From assembly GCA_001460835.1 (NCBI GenBank), contig CYKH01001747.1:1-31888 (forward strand): a DNA stretch of 31,888 nt, written 5' to 3'. This stretch comes from Bodo saltans (Eukaryota > Euglenozoa > Kinetoplastea > Eubodonida > Bodonidae). The translations under genes were made by a program, and so were the position numbers. Below the pieces are notes generated by a model, which worked only from the letters and a program-made list of their open reading frames with translations, had not been told where the DNA came from and made no database searches. Positions 17,817 through 26,216 of this stretch are shown here, in pieces; position 1 is the stretch's first letter; each line of letters opens with the position of its first letter.

Positions 17817-19280
17817 ATGTCTGAACAAGAAAGCACAGTGCAAGAACTCACATCTGCCCCTACTCTGGCGGACTCGGCTGAAACGGTGGCTGCAGCTGAA
17901 ACTGCTGCATCCGACAAGCGCCCAAAGAGAAAGGTTGCCATTGTGTTTGGCTACGTTGGTGTCCGCTACTGTGGGCTACAATGGAATCACGATCCTACCA
18001 ACCCAACTGTCGAAGAAAAGATGTTGCATGCGCTCCATGCCGCTGGCTTTATCAGCGACGAGAACATGGGAAAAGACGTCATGCAGAAGCTAGGGTGGGA
18101 ACGCTCAAGTCGAACGGACAAGGGTGTTCACGCGCTGAAGAATCTTATCTCGCTTCGTATCATGGTCCCCCCACCACTGCCTGCAGGTAGCGAAGTGGAG
18201 ACCGATGAAGCAATGTGGGCTCGAGCTGCGTCGATGATAAATGAGAAGCTCCCAAGCGATATTCACGTTTACCAAATCGTCACCGTCACACGGAGCTTCA
18301 ACGCATATCAACTCTGCCACGGAAGGAAGTATGAGTATTTCCTGCCCACGTTTGCCCTCATGAATGCCGCCGAGTACCAGGAGTTCCTTCCGTTGACTGT
18401 CGCGCCGGTGCAGCCAACGGAAGAAGATATGGAGGCTGATGATCGAGAGTATGACGCGTTGCTAGCGGCGGCATCATCGTCATCAGGCACACAGGCAGTG
18501 GACGGTGAGAGTGACGAACCAGAGCGCCGCAAGTCCAAGAAGCGGCGGTTTGAGGGAGCGGACGAGACTGGAATGGAGCGTCTTATGACGTACCGCACAA
18601 TCCCAAACGAGGCCATGGCGAAGCTGTCGTCGTACCGTATTTCCACGGAGAACCTTGCAAGGGCCCGCAGTTTGTTCTCTCGGTACGTCGGAACACTTCG
18701 GTATCACAACTTCACGCCCAAGGGTCGCTCGTCGGACCCGAGCACAATCCGGTACATTACGTCGGTCACTGTTGATGAGCCGCAAATTGTCGCCCCTGGA
18801 GCCGATGACGATCTTGCGCAAGGCTACGTCATGCCGTTGTGTTACCGCCCTCATGGCATGGAGTGGGTGCGCATTGAGCTTGAGGGGCAAAGCTTCATGC
18901 TTAATCAAATTCGCAAGATGATCGGTGCGGTCAGCTCCATCATGCTCTCCGGTTTGCCGGACTCCTATCTCACTGACGTCCTGCTTGCGAAAGAGGTGCA
19001 GCGAGGCGTCCCTATGGCCCCCGCGAATGGATTATTCCTCAGTCATTTGGATTACACAAAGTACAACCTGCGGCTCGATCGCATTCAGACCGAAGGCCGC
19101 AACGGTGCTGGAAAAGAGGGAGTGTACATGGATGATGTGAACGCGGATGAAGTAGCTGCGCTGCGAAAGAGAGTCGTCGATGTTATCGCTAGGATGGAAA
19201 TGCGCGACAACATCACCGGCCGCTGGATGCGCTCCGAACGTCATGTGCTCCATCTTGCATGGGATATCAAACTCGTGTAG
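17817..19280 (+). CDS. PUS1: tRNA pseudouridine synthase, PUS1/TruA family
   Basis: This 487-residue protein matches the TruA/Pus1 fold. The N-terminal half has KRKVAIVFGYVGVRYCGLQWN (start at about 37) and the catalytic motif RSSRTDKGVHA, with the catalytic aspartate at D101. The C-terminal half has YHNFTPKG, then FMLNQIRKMIG with QIRKM at 364-368, and a late PANGLFLSHLDY motif. These enzymes isomerise uridines in tRNA (classically positions 27/28 for eukaryotic Pus1) and in some mRNA or snRNA. A hydrophilic insert at about 195-260 contains Asp/Ser-rich sequence and a basic cluster RRKSKKRR (237-244) that may be a nuclear signal. Eukaryotic PUS1 is longer than bacterial TruA and carries such extensions, favouring PUS1. 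The exact substrate cannot be told from the sequence. Confidence 0.93.
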   Translation: MSEQESTVQELTSAPTLADSAETVAAAETAASDKRPKRKVAIVFGYVGVRYCGLQWNHDPTNPTVEEKMLHALHAAGFISDENMGKDVMQKLGWERSSRTDKGVHALKNLISLRIMVPPPLPAGSEVETDEAMWARAASMINEKLPSDIHVYQIVTVTRSFNAYQLCHGRKYEYFLPTFALMNAAEYQEFLPLTVAPVQPTEEDMEADDREYDALLAAASSSSGTQAVDGESDEPERRKSKKRRFEGADETGMERLMTYRTIPNEAMAKLSSYRISTENLARARSLFSRYVGTLRYHNFTPKGRSSDPSTIRYITSVTVDEPQIVAPGADDDLAQGYVMPLCYRPHGMEWVRIELEGQSFMLNQIRKMIGAVSSIMLSGLPDSYLTDVLLAKEVQRGVPMAPANGLFLSHLDYTKYNLRLDRIQTEGRNGAGKEGVYMDDVNADEVAALRKRVVDVIARMEMRDNITGRWMRSERHVLHLAWDIKLV

Positions 19281-19366
19281 GTCGGATTGGCTCGTTAAAC
19301 ATTGCACAAACATAGAAACGGGTTGATCAGGATTTTATTTTATTTATGCATGCCATTTCGAGCACC

Positions 19367-19404
19367 AACGTTGTTCTTGTGCTTCTCATGTGTTTTGGAA
19401 TCAG
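19367..19404 (+). promoter_or_regulatory. Polypyrimidine tract and putative trans-splice acceptor
   Basis: A strongly T/C-rich stretch with alternating G ends in GGAATCAG at 19404. The ATG at 19424 follows 19 bases later. This lies inside the longer open frame that starts at 19346. Confidence 0.5.
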
Positions 19405-19423
19405 TGAAGGATATAAATCAGAA

Positions 19424-19804
19424 ATGCTCACAACAGAGCCTGAGACATGTATGACGCATGCAGGTAGCAGCGTCGAATTTTGGCACCAAGCAAAGAAGGC
19501 CCTTGGATGTGGACGGTGCCTTTTGGAAAGTGGCGAGCCGTTAGGTTCTTGGGTCCTCATTGAAGAGGCGCTCCCGCACGAATCGTCGGCACTCGCCGAG
19601 CACTTGGAGCGAGCGTTGGAAACTGCGCCTGGTAACTTGGAATATCTCACAGAAATACTCGAAGGACTCCCAGAAGATGCCATCTCGGCTGTTGATCGTT
19701 CTGAGTACTTCAAAATCTTGACAACTGCGCAAGCATTGTCGACACAAATGAGCTCAACAGCGAAGGCCCTTCGGCAACTGGCCTCCACGCCGTGCGATGC
19801 GTGA
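19424..19804 (+). CDS. Small protein of unknown function
   Basis: The preferred start gives 126 residues beginning MLTTEPETCM. A longer frame from the ATG at 19346 adds 26 residues that look like a signal peptide (VVLVLLMCFGISEG), but those codons coincide with a T/C-rich tract ending in AG. The earlier ATG would also leave only 65 bases after PUS1, against at least 114 for most other genes here. If the first ATG is used after all, the product would be a secreted or membrane-targeted protein. The body is acidic and helical, with a CGRC motif near residue 28 (C-x-x-C, possible metal or redox site) and another cysteine near the C terminus. I do not recognise a family. Confidence 0.6.
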   Translation: MLTTEPETCMTHAGSSVEFWHQAKKALGCGRCLLESGEPLGSWVLIEEALPHESSALAEHLERALETAPGNLEYLTEILEGLPEDAISAVDRSEYFKILTTAQALSTQMSSTAKALRQLASTPCDA

Positions 19805-19870
19805 CCGAAAACGCTTGCGATGTGGCATTGTGCAGCACACTTGACTCATACCAAAATAGATGACTAACAT

Positions 19871-19893
19871 TATTTTCCTTTTTCTTTGCTCAG
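19871..19893 (+). promoter_or_regulatory. Polypyrimidine tract and putative trans-splice acceptor for MPP10
   Basis: A nearly unbroken pyrimidine run (TATTTTCCTTTTTCTTTGCT) is followed directly by CAG ending at 19893, with the ATG at 19919. This is one of the clearest acceptor sites in the window. Confidence 0.65.
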
Positions 19894-19918
19894 ATTAGGC
19901 CTCGTCAAGGGTTAAAAA

Positions 19919-21748
19919 ATGCCTTCATTAAAATCAAAGAAAGCTAGCAGCTCCCCTGTGGTGGTGGAAGTGCCTAAGAAGATTGGTAAATATCAAACGC
20001 TTGTCTCTGGTGTGCAGACATCCCTCTCGTCTGGGCCCTCTGAGGGCATCTTCGGCTCCCCTGATGGAATTCGTGCAGCCTTGAAGTCTACCTTCGCTGT
20101 TGCCGCCGGCCTTCACTCGGATGCCTTTCAATTTCGCGCCAAAGCAATCGACGTCGAAAAGCGCAAGAATATCACAACGGAACAAATTTGGGGACAGCTC
20201 AACGTCCTCCTCGCCCCTGTAATGACTCAAGCAAGACGAAACGTTGACTCGCTATGTTCTAGGATCGATCAAGTGGTCGAGGAGAACATTCTGGAAGGAG
20301 CTGATGATGATGATGATGAGGAGGTGGATGAAATGGATGAGGCAATGGAAGATGACTTTGACTCCAACGACGATGAAGAACAGCTTTTTGGAGACAAGAA
20401 CAAGACTGCAAAGAAGAAGAAGGGCGCGGAGATCGATAAGAAGGACGCATGGCGATATGCCTTCGGCGTCGACGGCGCCGAGGAAGAAGATGAAGAAATG
20501 TCCGAGGACGGCGGCCTTGAGGATGATCAGGACGGCGACAGAATCCGCAAGCGTAATCAAATGGCGATGGACGACATCGACGAAGAAGTTGAAGAAGGTG
20601 ATGAAGAAAATGGAGACGATGACGGAAACTCAGAAGACGAGCGTGCGGCGCTGAAAGAACTCTATGGTTCCGATTTCTCCGATGAAGATGGAGCTCGCCT
20701 CGGTGACTTTGGTGACGAGGAAGATGACATGGCTGATGCCAACGAATATGAAGAGGGTGAGGAGGCTGCCGAGCCTTTCCGCGAGCAAGACGGCGCTTAC
20801 TTTGGTGAAGATGACATCTTGCAAGAAAAGGATCATTACTTTGAAGACGAGGAACAGCAGCCCGACGAGGAGCTGGATGATCCAACCCTCACGACCCTCC
20901 AACGACAGAGTATCATCGAGCGGCGGCAGATTGATGCTGTGGAGAAGGAGCGTTTGTTCAATGCCCCTTGGGCGATGTCTGGTGAAGTAGGTGCCTTGAA
21001 GCGGCCCAAAGACTCACTGTTAGACGAAACACTCGATTTTGAGCACGCAATGAAGCCGGTGCCAGTCATCACTGAGCGCACCACCGCGCTCCTCGAGGAT
21101 CGCATCAAGCGTCGAATTGCCGAGGGGCTGTTTGACGATGTGGTGCGACGAATTGCTCGTACATCCGCCGATGATTTGGTCACCACTCGCCGCGACGCTG
21201 GTGTGGAGTCTGAGAAGTCCAAGCTGAGCCTGATGGACTTGTACGAGAAAGAGTATTTGAATAAAATGAAGCTTGCCGAGGGGCCGGAGGCTGTTGCCTC
21301 GGCAGAGCCGCTGACTGAAATTGAGAAGGATGAGTTGCGAGCCATTCAACTATGGAAGCGCTTGGCGCAGCACCTCGACGCTCTTAGCAATTTCCACTTT
21401 ACGCCGAAGCCTATCCAGCAAGACTTGGATGCTCGTGTTCGTGCGGTTGAGCACCAGGCTCCCGCAATTGCCATCGAGAACGTTGGTAACTTGGCCATGT
21501 CCCGTGCCTCTGCTCTTGCACCGCAAGACGCGTACATGCCCTCCAACCACGTCAAGGCCGGAGTTAGCGTCGCTGAGATGGACCCCAAAGAAAAGCGATC
21601 ACTTCGTCGAGCAAAGAAAGATCGCTTTGCAGTGGGCAAAGAGCGAAAGGACGCAAAGACCGCGGCGTTCGTCTCCGCGAAGGAAGCGGCGAAGGCGAAA
21701 GCAGCCGCAGCCAAGGCGCTGAATAGCAAAAAGGGTGGTAAGAGGTGA
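19919..21748 (+). CDS. MPP10: U3 snoRNP protein MPP10
   Basis: This 609-residue protein shows the MPP10 pattern. A short N-terminal domain contains EQIWGQL (W91). A very acidic centre follows (about 120-315, many Asp/Glu runs). The conserved C-terminal half has APWAMSGEV (W351), KRPKDSLLDETLDFEHAMKP, PVITERTTALLEDRIKRRI, FDDVV, and SEKSKLSLMDLYEKEYL. The signature LDALSNFHFTPKP spans 486-498. The tail is Lys/Ala-rich. MPP10 forms a subcomplex with Imp3 and Imp4 in the nucleolar small-subunit processome and is needed for the early cleavages that release 18S rRNA. The acidic-tract protein AATF/Bfr2 was considered, but the C-terminal motifs fit MPP10. RRP9, another U3 snoRNP protein, lies 5 kb upstream in the same cluster. 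The start is the first ATG after the acceptor. Confidence 0.93.
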   Translation: MPSLKSKKASSSPVVVEVPKKIGKYQTLVSGVQTSLSSGPSEGIFGSPDGIRAALKSTFAVAAGLHSDAFQFRAKAIDVEKRKNITTEQIWGQLNVLLAPVMTQARRNVDSLCSRIDQVVEENILEGADDDDDEEVDEMDEAMEDDFDSNDDEEQLFGDKNKTAKKKKGAEIDKKDAWRYAFGVDGAEEEDEEMSEDGGLEDDQDGDRIRKRNQMAMDDIDEEVEEGDEENGDDDGNSEDERAALKELYGSDFSDEDGARLGDFGDEEDDMADANEYEEGEEAAEPFREQDGAYFGEDDILQEKDHYFEDEEQQPDEELDDPTLTTLQRQSIIERRQIDAVEKERLFNAPWAMSGEVGALKRPKDSLLDETLDFEHAMKPVPVITERTTALLEDRIKRRIAEGLFDDVVRRIARTSADDLVTTRRDAGVESEKSKLSLMDLYEKEYLNKMKLAEGPEAVASAEPLTEIEKDELRAIQLWKRLAQHLDALSNFHFTPKPIQQDLDARVRAVEHQAPAIAIENVGNLAMSRASALAPQDAYMPSNHVKAGVSVAEMDPKEKRSLRRAKKDRFAVGKERKDAKTAAFVSAKEAAKAKAAAAKALNSKKGGKR

Positions 21749-21942
21749 TCGCACCAAGGCATATCATGCATAATTCAGCTGTAGCTGTTTAACCAACGTG
21801 TAACTCACAATTCTTTCGTATGCACTCAGTTAGTTGGATCATTGATTGCCTCCTGAACGATGAATGTATGGATTGTTGTCTCACTGTGTTGTTGACTTGA
21901 ACCAGGCATTTTGACCAAGGGCACAACAACTGTGAATGCCTC

Positions 21943-23247
21943 ATGGATTCGACCCTGACGAGTAGTTCATCGATAGCGCCAGTTGTGGGCGTGCATGTGA
22001 ATGCGTTCCATTTTCGACAGCAGGTCGCTGAAGTTTCTCAATGGCTCGGAGCAGCCACAGCCGACTCAACAAAAGGGAATGTGAAAACAATCCTGCACAT
22101 GTATGGCAACGTGTTACATGATGAAATCAACGCTGAGTACGAAGCAGCGCTTGATTTGGCCGCCTTGCGATCCGCTCGACTTCTTGAGCAGATGAACCTT
22201 GCATCTTTACTCAAGTTGAAGATTGAAGATGAAGAAATTAGTTCAGTTGTGCATACGCCAAGGGAATGCGAAAGTGACTACAATCCTCGTGAGTCGGAAA
22301 AAAAAGAGGACCTGGAGCGCGAACACCTCCTTGGTGAACAAGAAACCCAAGAAACGGCTTGTGTAAAGAAACTTGCAGACGAGATCGTAGTGCACGATGC
22401 ATCGATAAGACAGACAACGCCAACCACTATGAGCGCTACGACTTCGTGCAACGGTGAAACGTCTGCCGCCACACATCGCAGCGAAACAGAAACACCAACG
22501 ATGCAACTGGCAGACGTACCATCTCAGGCCCCGAAGGACATGACGTACCTTGGCGTACTAGTCAACTCCGTCGCAACCCACGGCGCGAGAGTGCACCACG
22601 TGGCGCCCCAGCCAGCGGCAACAAGCGCTGCTCATGTTCGCTCACTTCGCTCATCGGAACGCATCGAGACCGACCAGGAGGTTTCTTCAAAGATCAAAAC
22701 AAATGTGTTTCCTATGAAACATCAGAGCAAAGCGAAAGCAAAGCACCTGGCCGTGCAAGGTAACGCTGCCCGTGGAAACGATTCAAAGTTTGCGCTGCTT
22801 CACGTTGAGTATCCCGGAAATTCAGGCGACGAATCGTCGGAAGTATCGTGGCACAGCTCCACAAAGCCGTTAAAGCCTCAAGCAACTCGTTCACAGCAAA
22901 CTACGAAAAAACACTCCGTGGAGCGCAAGAAAGATGCCTCGGAACGTCGACGACGGATGCAAGAAGCGTCAGACGATATGTTGCTCGATGATGCGATTCG
23001 AAAGAATGCGGAATACCAGTTATCCGCATCGAGCGATGCCACCACAAGTTTGTTATCAGTAGCTCAGCATTCACAAGACCTTGCTGCAGCATCACCAAGC
23101 CCGCAAACGGTACCGGAAGTATGCACTCGTTTCGTGATTGGGGCGTTTGTCGCCTTTTCCTCCGCTCGAAGATCAATCCTAGCGCAATTCACGCGGCAAT
23201 TTCCGTCAATTGCTTCTTTGATGGATTCCGACAAATGGCAACGTTAA
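21943..23247 (+). CDS. Unknown, mostly disordered protein
   Basis: This 434-residue protein begins with a helical, probably folded segment (about 15-90). It is followed by a long hydrophilic low-complexity region rich in Glu, Thr, Ser and Lys, with basic clusters around 245-255 and 315-345. The last 50 residues contain a short hydrophobic helix (RFVIGAFVAFSSARRSILAQF). A putative acceptor CCAG ends at 21905, giving a 37-base leader. An out-of-frame ATG at 21936 starts a nine-codon upstream frame that ends inside the gene at 21965, which could lower translation. No domain is recognised. Confidence 0.7.
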   Translation: MDSTLTSSSSIAPVVGVHVNAFHFRQQVAEVSQWLGAATADSTKGNVKTILHMYGNVLHDEINAEYEAALDLAALRSARLLEQMNLASLLKLKIEDEEISSVVHTPRECESDYNPRESEKKEDLEREHLLGEQETQETACVKKLADEIVVHDASIRQTTPTTMSATTSCNGETSAATHRSETETPTMQLADVPSQAPKDMTYLGVLVNSVATHGARVHHVAPQPAATSAAHVRSLRSSERIETDQEVSSKIKTNVFPMKHQSKAKAKHLAVQGNAARGNDSKFALLHVEYPGNSGDESSEVSWHSSTKPLKPQATRSQQTTKKHSVERKKDASERRRRMQEASDDMLLDDAIRKNAEYQLSASSDATTSLLSVAQHSQDLAAASPSPQTVPEVCTRFVIGAFVAFSSARRSILAQFTRQFPSIASLMDSDKWQR

Positions 23248-23308
23248 TATGCTTCCTCTCATTTTCTCTCTTGTGTGTTTGTGGGCAACAATGATTATGT
23301 TTTGGGGG

Positions 23309-23354
23309 TTTGTTTGGCCAAACATTGTTTTCGTCTATGTTGATATGTTTTCAG
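23309..23354 (+). promoter_or_regulatory. Polypyrimidine tract and putative trans-splice acceptor
   Basis: A T-rich stretch across 23309-23352 ends in TTTTCAG at 23354. The next in-frame ATG is at 23375, giving a 20-base leader. This tract lies within the upstream part of the longer open frame beginning at 23249. Confidence 0.6.
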
Positions 23355-23374
23355 AAGGAAACACAGCTAAAGAT

Positions 23375-25525
23375 ATGTTGCCCAATCGTTCGTCACCTAG
23401 TCCATCGCTTCAGCCGATCAAAAACGCCCCACGGTTGCCACTCGGCACATCGCCATCTAAATTTTCAACTCCAACGAAAGGCAGCACCAATCACGACAAC
23501 ATTACAAAAGACTTGGTGCGTGGTCTTCGCCGCGATGTTGTGGAATTGCAGCATCTCATCGACGAGTTTGAGGCTCGCCCTCTTCTCAGCGCTGCAAGCC
23601 GTTCACTGGAGTCGAGTCTCTTTGCCTTGGAACACCAGCCGATGGATGTTCAACTAACAGAGCTCGTACGACTTGTGCGTGAGCGTTCTCAATCGGTTGG
23701 TGAAATTTGCTGCGGCAATCGAGCGGCAGAATCTTTCTCAGCATCCTACCGGACTATGTCGCCTGTTGTCGGACATCTATTGTTCGGTTGCCGTGAGCTC
23801 ATTGCTCTCGAGCGCGACATCACTGCTGCCAATCTCACAACGGACATGTTGATAAAGCCTCCACCAGCCGCCACGCCAAGGACTGACGCGCTCAGCCCTC
23901 AGCAGCTCGCAGGAAAGCAGCGGATCAGTGAGCGTGCACGCCAACGAACGCATGAGCGAGATTCTAAGCAAGCATCGACATTTCTTGATGAAGCGCCAGA
24001 TGACACCGCGGTTGACGTCCACAACGTATCGATGGGCTCCAATGCGATCGACACGCAGCTGAAGTTGGAGGGATCGACATCGCACCTGCATCGAGCATCG
24101 TGGGTAGCGACGGACACAACGTGGCTCGAGCAATTTCAAACTGAGCTGCGCTCATTAGGCGTCGAAAGTACGCAATGCTCAACTGAAACGATTCTTCGCG
24201 ACGTACTCGCTGCATTACAGCAGCGACGGAAGCGTTCAATGTCGCCGTCCTCGGCTGACGGAGATGTAGAAGCAACGCCTGCACGACGAACTATTGTCGA
24301 TGAGCAACTGCGAGTTCAAGTTGCTGCTCTCTCTGAGGAGCTGCGACTGCGTGATCAAACGATTCACGACATTCGCACTCAACTTGATGCCTCTCGCTTT
24401 TCCCCAAATCGGTACACAACTATCGCCACCGTCAACGATGACCCAATGAGTTTCCATGTCGAGAAGCAATATCGCAAAGATCATCAGCGATCCCAAATGC
24501 GGATATTGGAGTTGGAAAGGGACTATCAGCAGTTGTTCGAGGCCGGCCGTGCAGATCGAGAACGGAGTGCTACGCTGGCTCGCGAGGTGGAGAAGTTGCA
24601 GTCGATCGTGAAGAGCCTAGAGTCTGACGCTGTCGCGATTCGCCGTGCCCGTGATGAACAGGAAGAATTATTTAGTGGCGTGAGCCGTACCCGCAAAGAA
24701 GAAGCTCGCATGGGTGCCGCAGCAGTTGCGCAGCTCGAAGGACGCGTGGCAGACTTGACGACCCAACTCGAACGCTGTCAAACAAAACACGGGATTCTTC
24801 AAGGCAACTTTGAGTCCTTGTTCGACGACTGGTGTGACTCACAACAACGTCTCGAGGAAGCCAAAGTACTGCGCGACTATCATGACTCTGAATTTGAAAA
24901 GTACAAGGAAGCGTATCACCAGACCACTGTAGAACGGCTGGAACGCACTCAAGAACAGCTCATGGAAGCGTGGGGAGCCGCTGACGACAACGAAGGCCAA
25001 AAGACTGTGATTCGTCAACAGTACGACGACAGCCAACAAGTTGTCCGCACGCTGCACGATGAAAGCAAAAGTCTGCTGGAGCGCATTCGTGCAAGCACAG
25101 AGTGGAAACTGCTTACGGTAAAAGCGCCTGAAGAAACAAAGCAACTCCTTGCTCGTTGGCAAGCAATGCAGGCAGATCGCGAACGACGCGAATCATCAGC
25201 TCTCAAGCTGCAAGCTGAAAGAATTACAACATTTAAGCAGCGAGCTGCGGCCGAAATAGCGTCAAGGCGTGCAGAACGCATCGCCGGCATTGATCTCGTG
25301 AAGGCAGCAACTGTCCTGCAGTCGTACGAAATGGCAAGAGCCCCACAGCCAGTGTTACGAGGCTTCGCGTTTGGAAGCGACAATGAAGATGCTGACAATG
25401 AAATGAGCAGCACAGGATCTAGAATTCCTCGCGACGTTCGTCAGGCATTCGTACAAGATTCATCACTGCGACTTGTTACTTTTGAACAGTTCTGGAAAGA
25501 GTTATTTCCCGGAGAAGATCTTTAG
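23375..25525 (+). CDS. Long coiled-coil protein of unknown function
   Basis: The preferred start gives 716 residues (MLPNRSSPSPSLQPIK). The frame is open from an ATG at 23249, but that ATG is one base after the previous stop, and the extra 42 residues are encoded by a T-rich tract ending in AG, so they are probably not protein. The N-terminal 45 residues are Ser/Pro-rich. Residues about 55-160 are helical, a polar linker follows to about 250, and from about 300 to 640 there is extended charged heptad-like coiled coil. The end has an acidic segment (DNEDADNEM) and a short folded piece ending FEQFWKELFPGEDL. The form suits a structural, for example flagellar or basal-body, protein; that is inference and no family is recognised. 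Confidence 0.8.
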   Translation: MLPNRSSPSPSLQPIKNAPRLPLGTSPSKFSTPTKGSTNHDNITKDLVRGLRRDVVELQHLIDEFEARPLLSAASRSLESSLFALEHQPMDVQLTELVRLVRERSQSVGEICCGNRAAESFSASYRTMSPVVGHLLFGCRELIALERDITAANLTTDMLIKPPPAATPRTDALSPQQLAGKQRISERARQRTHERDSKQASTFLDEAPDDTAVDVHNVSMGSNAIDTQLKLEGSTSHLHRASWVATDTTWLEQFQTELRSLGVESTQCSTETILRDVLAALQQRRKRSMSPSSADGDVEATPARRTIVDEQLRVQVAALSEELRLRDQTIHDIRTQLDASRFSPNRYTTIATVNDDPMSFHVEKQYRKDHQRSQMRILELERDYQQLFEAGRADRERSATLAREVEKLQSIVKSLESDAVAIRRARDEQEELFSGVSRTRKEEARMGAAAVAQLEGRVADLTTQLERCQTKHGILQGNFESLFDDWCDSQQRLEEAKVLRDYHDSEFEKYKEAYHQTTVERLERTQEQLMEAWGAADDNEGQKTVIRQQYDDSQQVVRTLHDESKSLLERIRASTEWKLLTVKAPEETKQLLARWQAMQADRERRESSALKLQAERITTFKQRAAAEIASRRAERIAGIDLVKAATVLQSYEMARAPQPVLRGFAFGSDNEDADNEMSSTGSRIPRDVRQAFVQDSSLRLVTFEQFWKELFPGEDL

Positions 25526-25648
25526 GGTCGAACGCTTGCATGTATGTGAAGTCACTATGAAGTACTTCGTTGTTTTTGTACACAACTGATTTTGACGATG
25601 GCCAGATCTCATGAATCGGGCAACTATGAGCCTTAACAATCGTGTGTG

Positions 25649-25688
25649 ATTTCTTTTTTTTTTCCTTTTTTGAACTCGCCGAACTAAG
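25649..25688 (+). promoter_or_regulatory. Polypyrimidine tract and putative trans-splice acceptor
   Basis: A run of almost uninterrupted T and C (25649-25672) is followed by the first AG at 25687-25688, nine bases before the ATG at 25698. This is among the strongest tracts in the window and argues that the small downstream frame is a real gene. Confidence 0.65.
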
Positions 25689-25697
25689 GCACATTAA

Positions 25698-26012
25698 ATG
25701 TCGGCAGTGAAATTCCTTCCCGCAAACAAGAGTCGTAAGCTCCTTACCGATGTGGAATTGAACAGCAAATTGGCGTCGCGAGCTCGCAATCGTACCAATG
25801 CCTGGCCACTCGAAGTTGAAGAGCGACCTGTTCTTATTCGCACCTTCGCAAAGCCGAGCGATCAACGCCTGTCATCTCCTCTTGCCCACGATGTGGACAA
25901 CTCACCCGTGAAAGGAGTTTCCATTGCCTCAAGCATTCAACGAGTGTCATCGACCACCAAGCGTCTTCGTGAAGACGACGGTGTCGAACGTGCTTCCACA
26001 CAGCTGAAGTGA
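25698..26012 (+). CDS. Small basic protein of unknown function
   Basis: This 104-residue protein is basic and mostly hydrophilic, without a signal peptide or membrane segment. It starts MSAVKFLPANKSRKLL and ends in Ser/Thr-rich sequence with a KRLREDD cluster. Although short, it has the full gene layout of its neighbours: a strong polypyrimidine tract with AG nine bases upstream, a normal gap from the previous stop (172 bases) and to the next start (204 bases). No family is recognised. Disorder and charge would suit a binding or regulatory peptide, but nothing specific can be said. Confidence 0.65.
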   Translation: MSAVKFLPANKSRKLLTDVELNSKLASRARNRTNAWPLEVEERPVLIRTFAKPSDQRLSSPLAHDVDNSPVKGVSIASSIQRVSSTTKRLREDDGVERASTQLK

Positions 26013-26161
26013 AAACGTTGATTCGGTCATTTCATTTTTGTTGCGCCCCCCTCACTTGTTCAGCATTGTACAATGGTGCAGTTGCACCTCGTTCTTTTTA
26101 CTCCCCAAAACGTGATTTTGTCAATAAAACATTATCTGGTGTTGAGCTTGCAGGTTGACCA

Positions 26162-26205
26162 CTTTATCGATCCTATTTGGTTTGTACTTTCGCATAAAAA
26201 ACAAG
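26162..26205 (+). promoter_or_regulatory. Putative trans-splice acceptor for PEX7
   Basis: A T-rich stretch (26163-26191) is followed by an A-rich run and AG at 26204-26205, 11 bases before the ATG at 26217. An alternative acceptor is CAG ending at 26153. Either one removes the upstream ATG at 26073 from the mature mRNA. Confidence 0.45.
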
Positions 26206-26216
26206 TGTTTGGTGAG

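Noticed and set aside
20259-20885. 208-residue His/Arg-rich open frame on the - strand
   Set aside because: It is the complement of the Asp/Glu-rich (GAT/GAA-rich) centre of MPP10; its composition is a shadow of the acidic tract.
19919-21748. Assignment as AATF/Bfr2 because of the long acidic region
   Set aside because: The C-terminal motifs (PW-x-M-x-GEV, the DFEHA block and LDALSNFHFTPKP) are those of MPP10.
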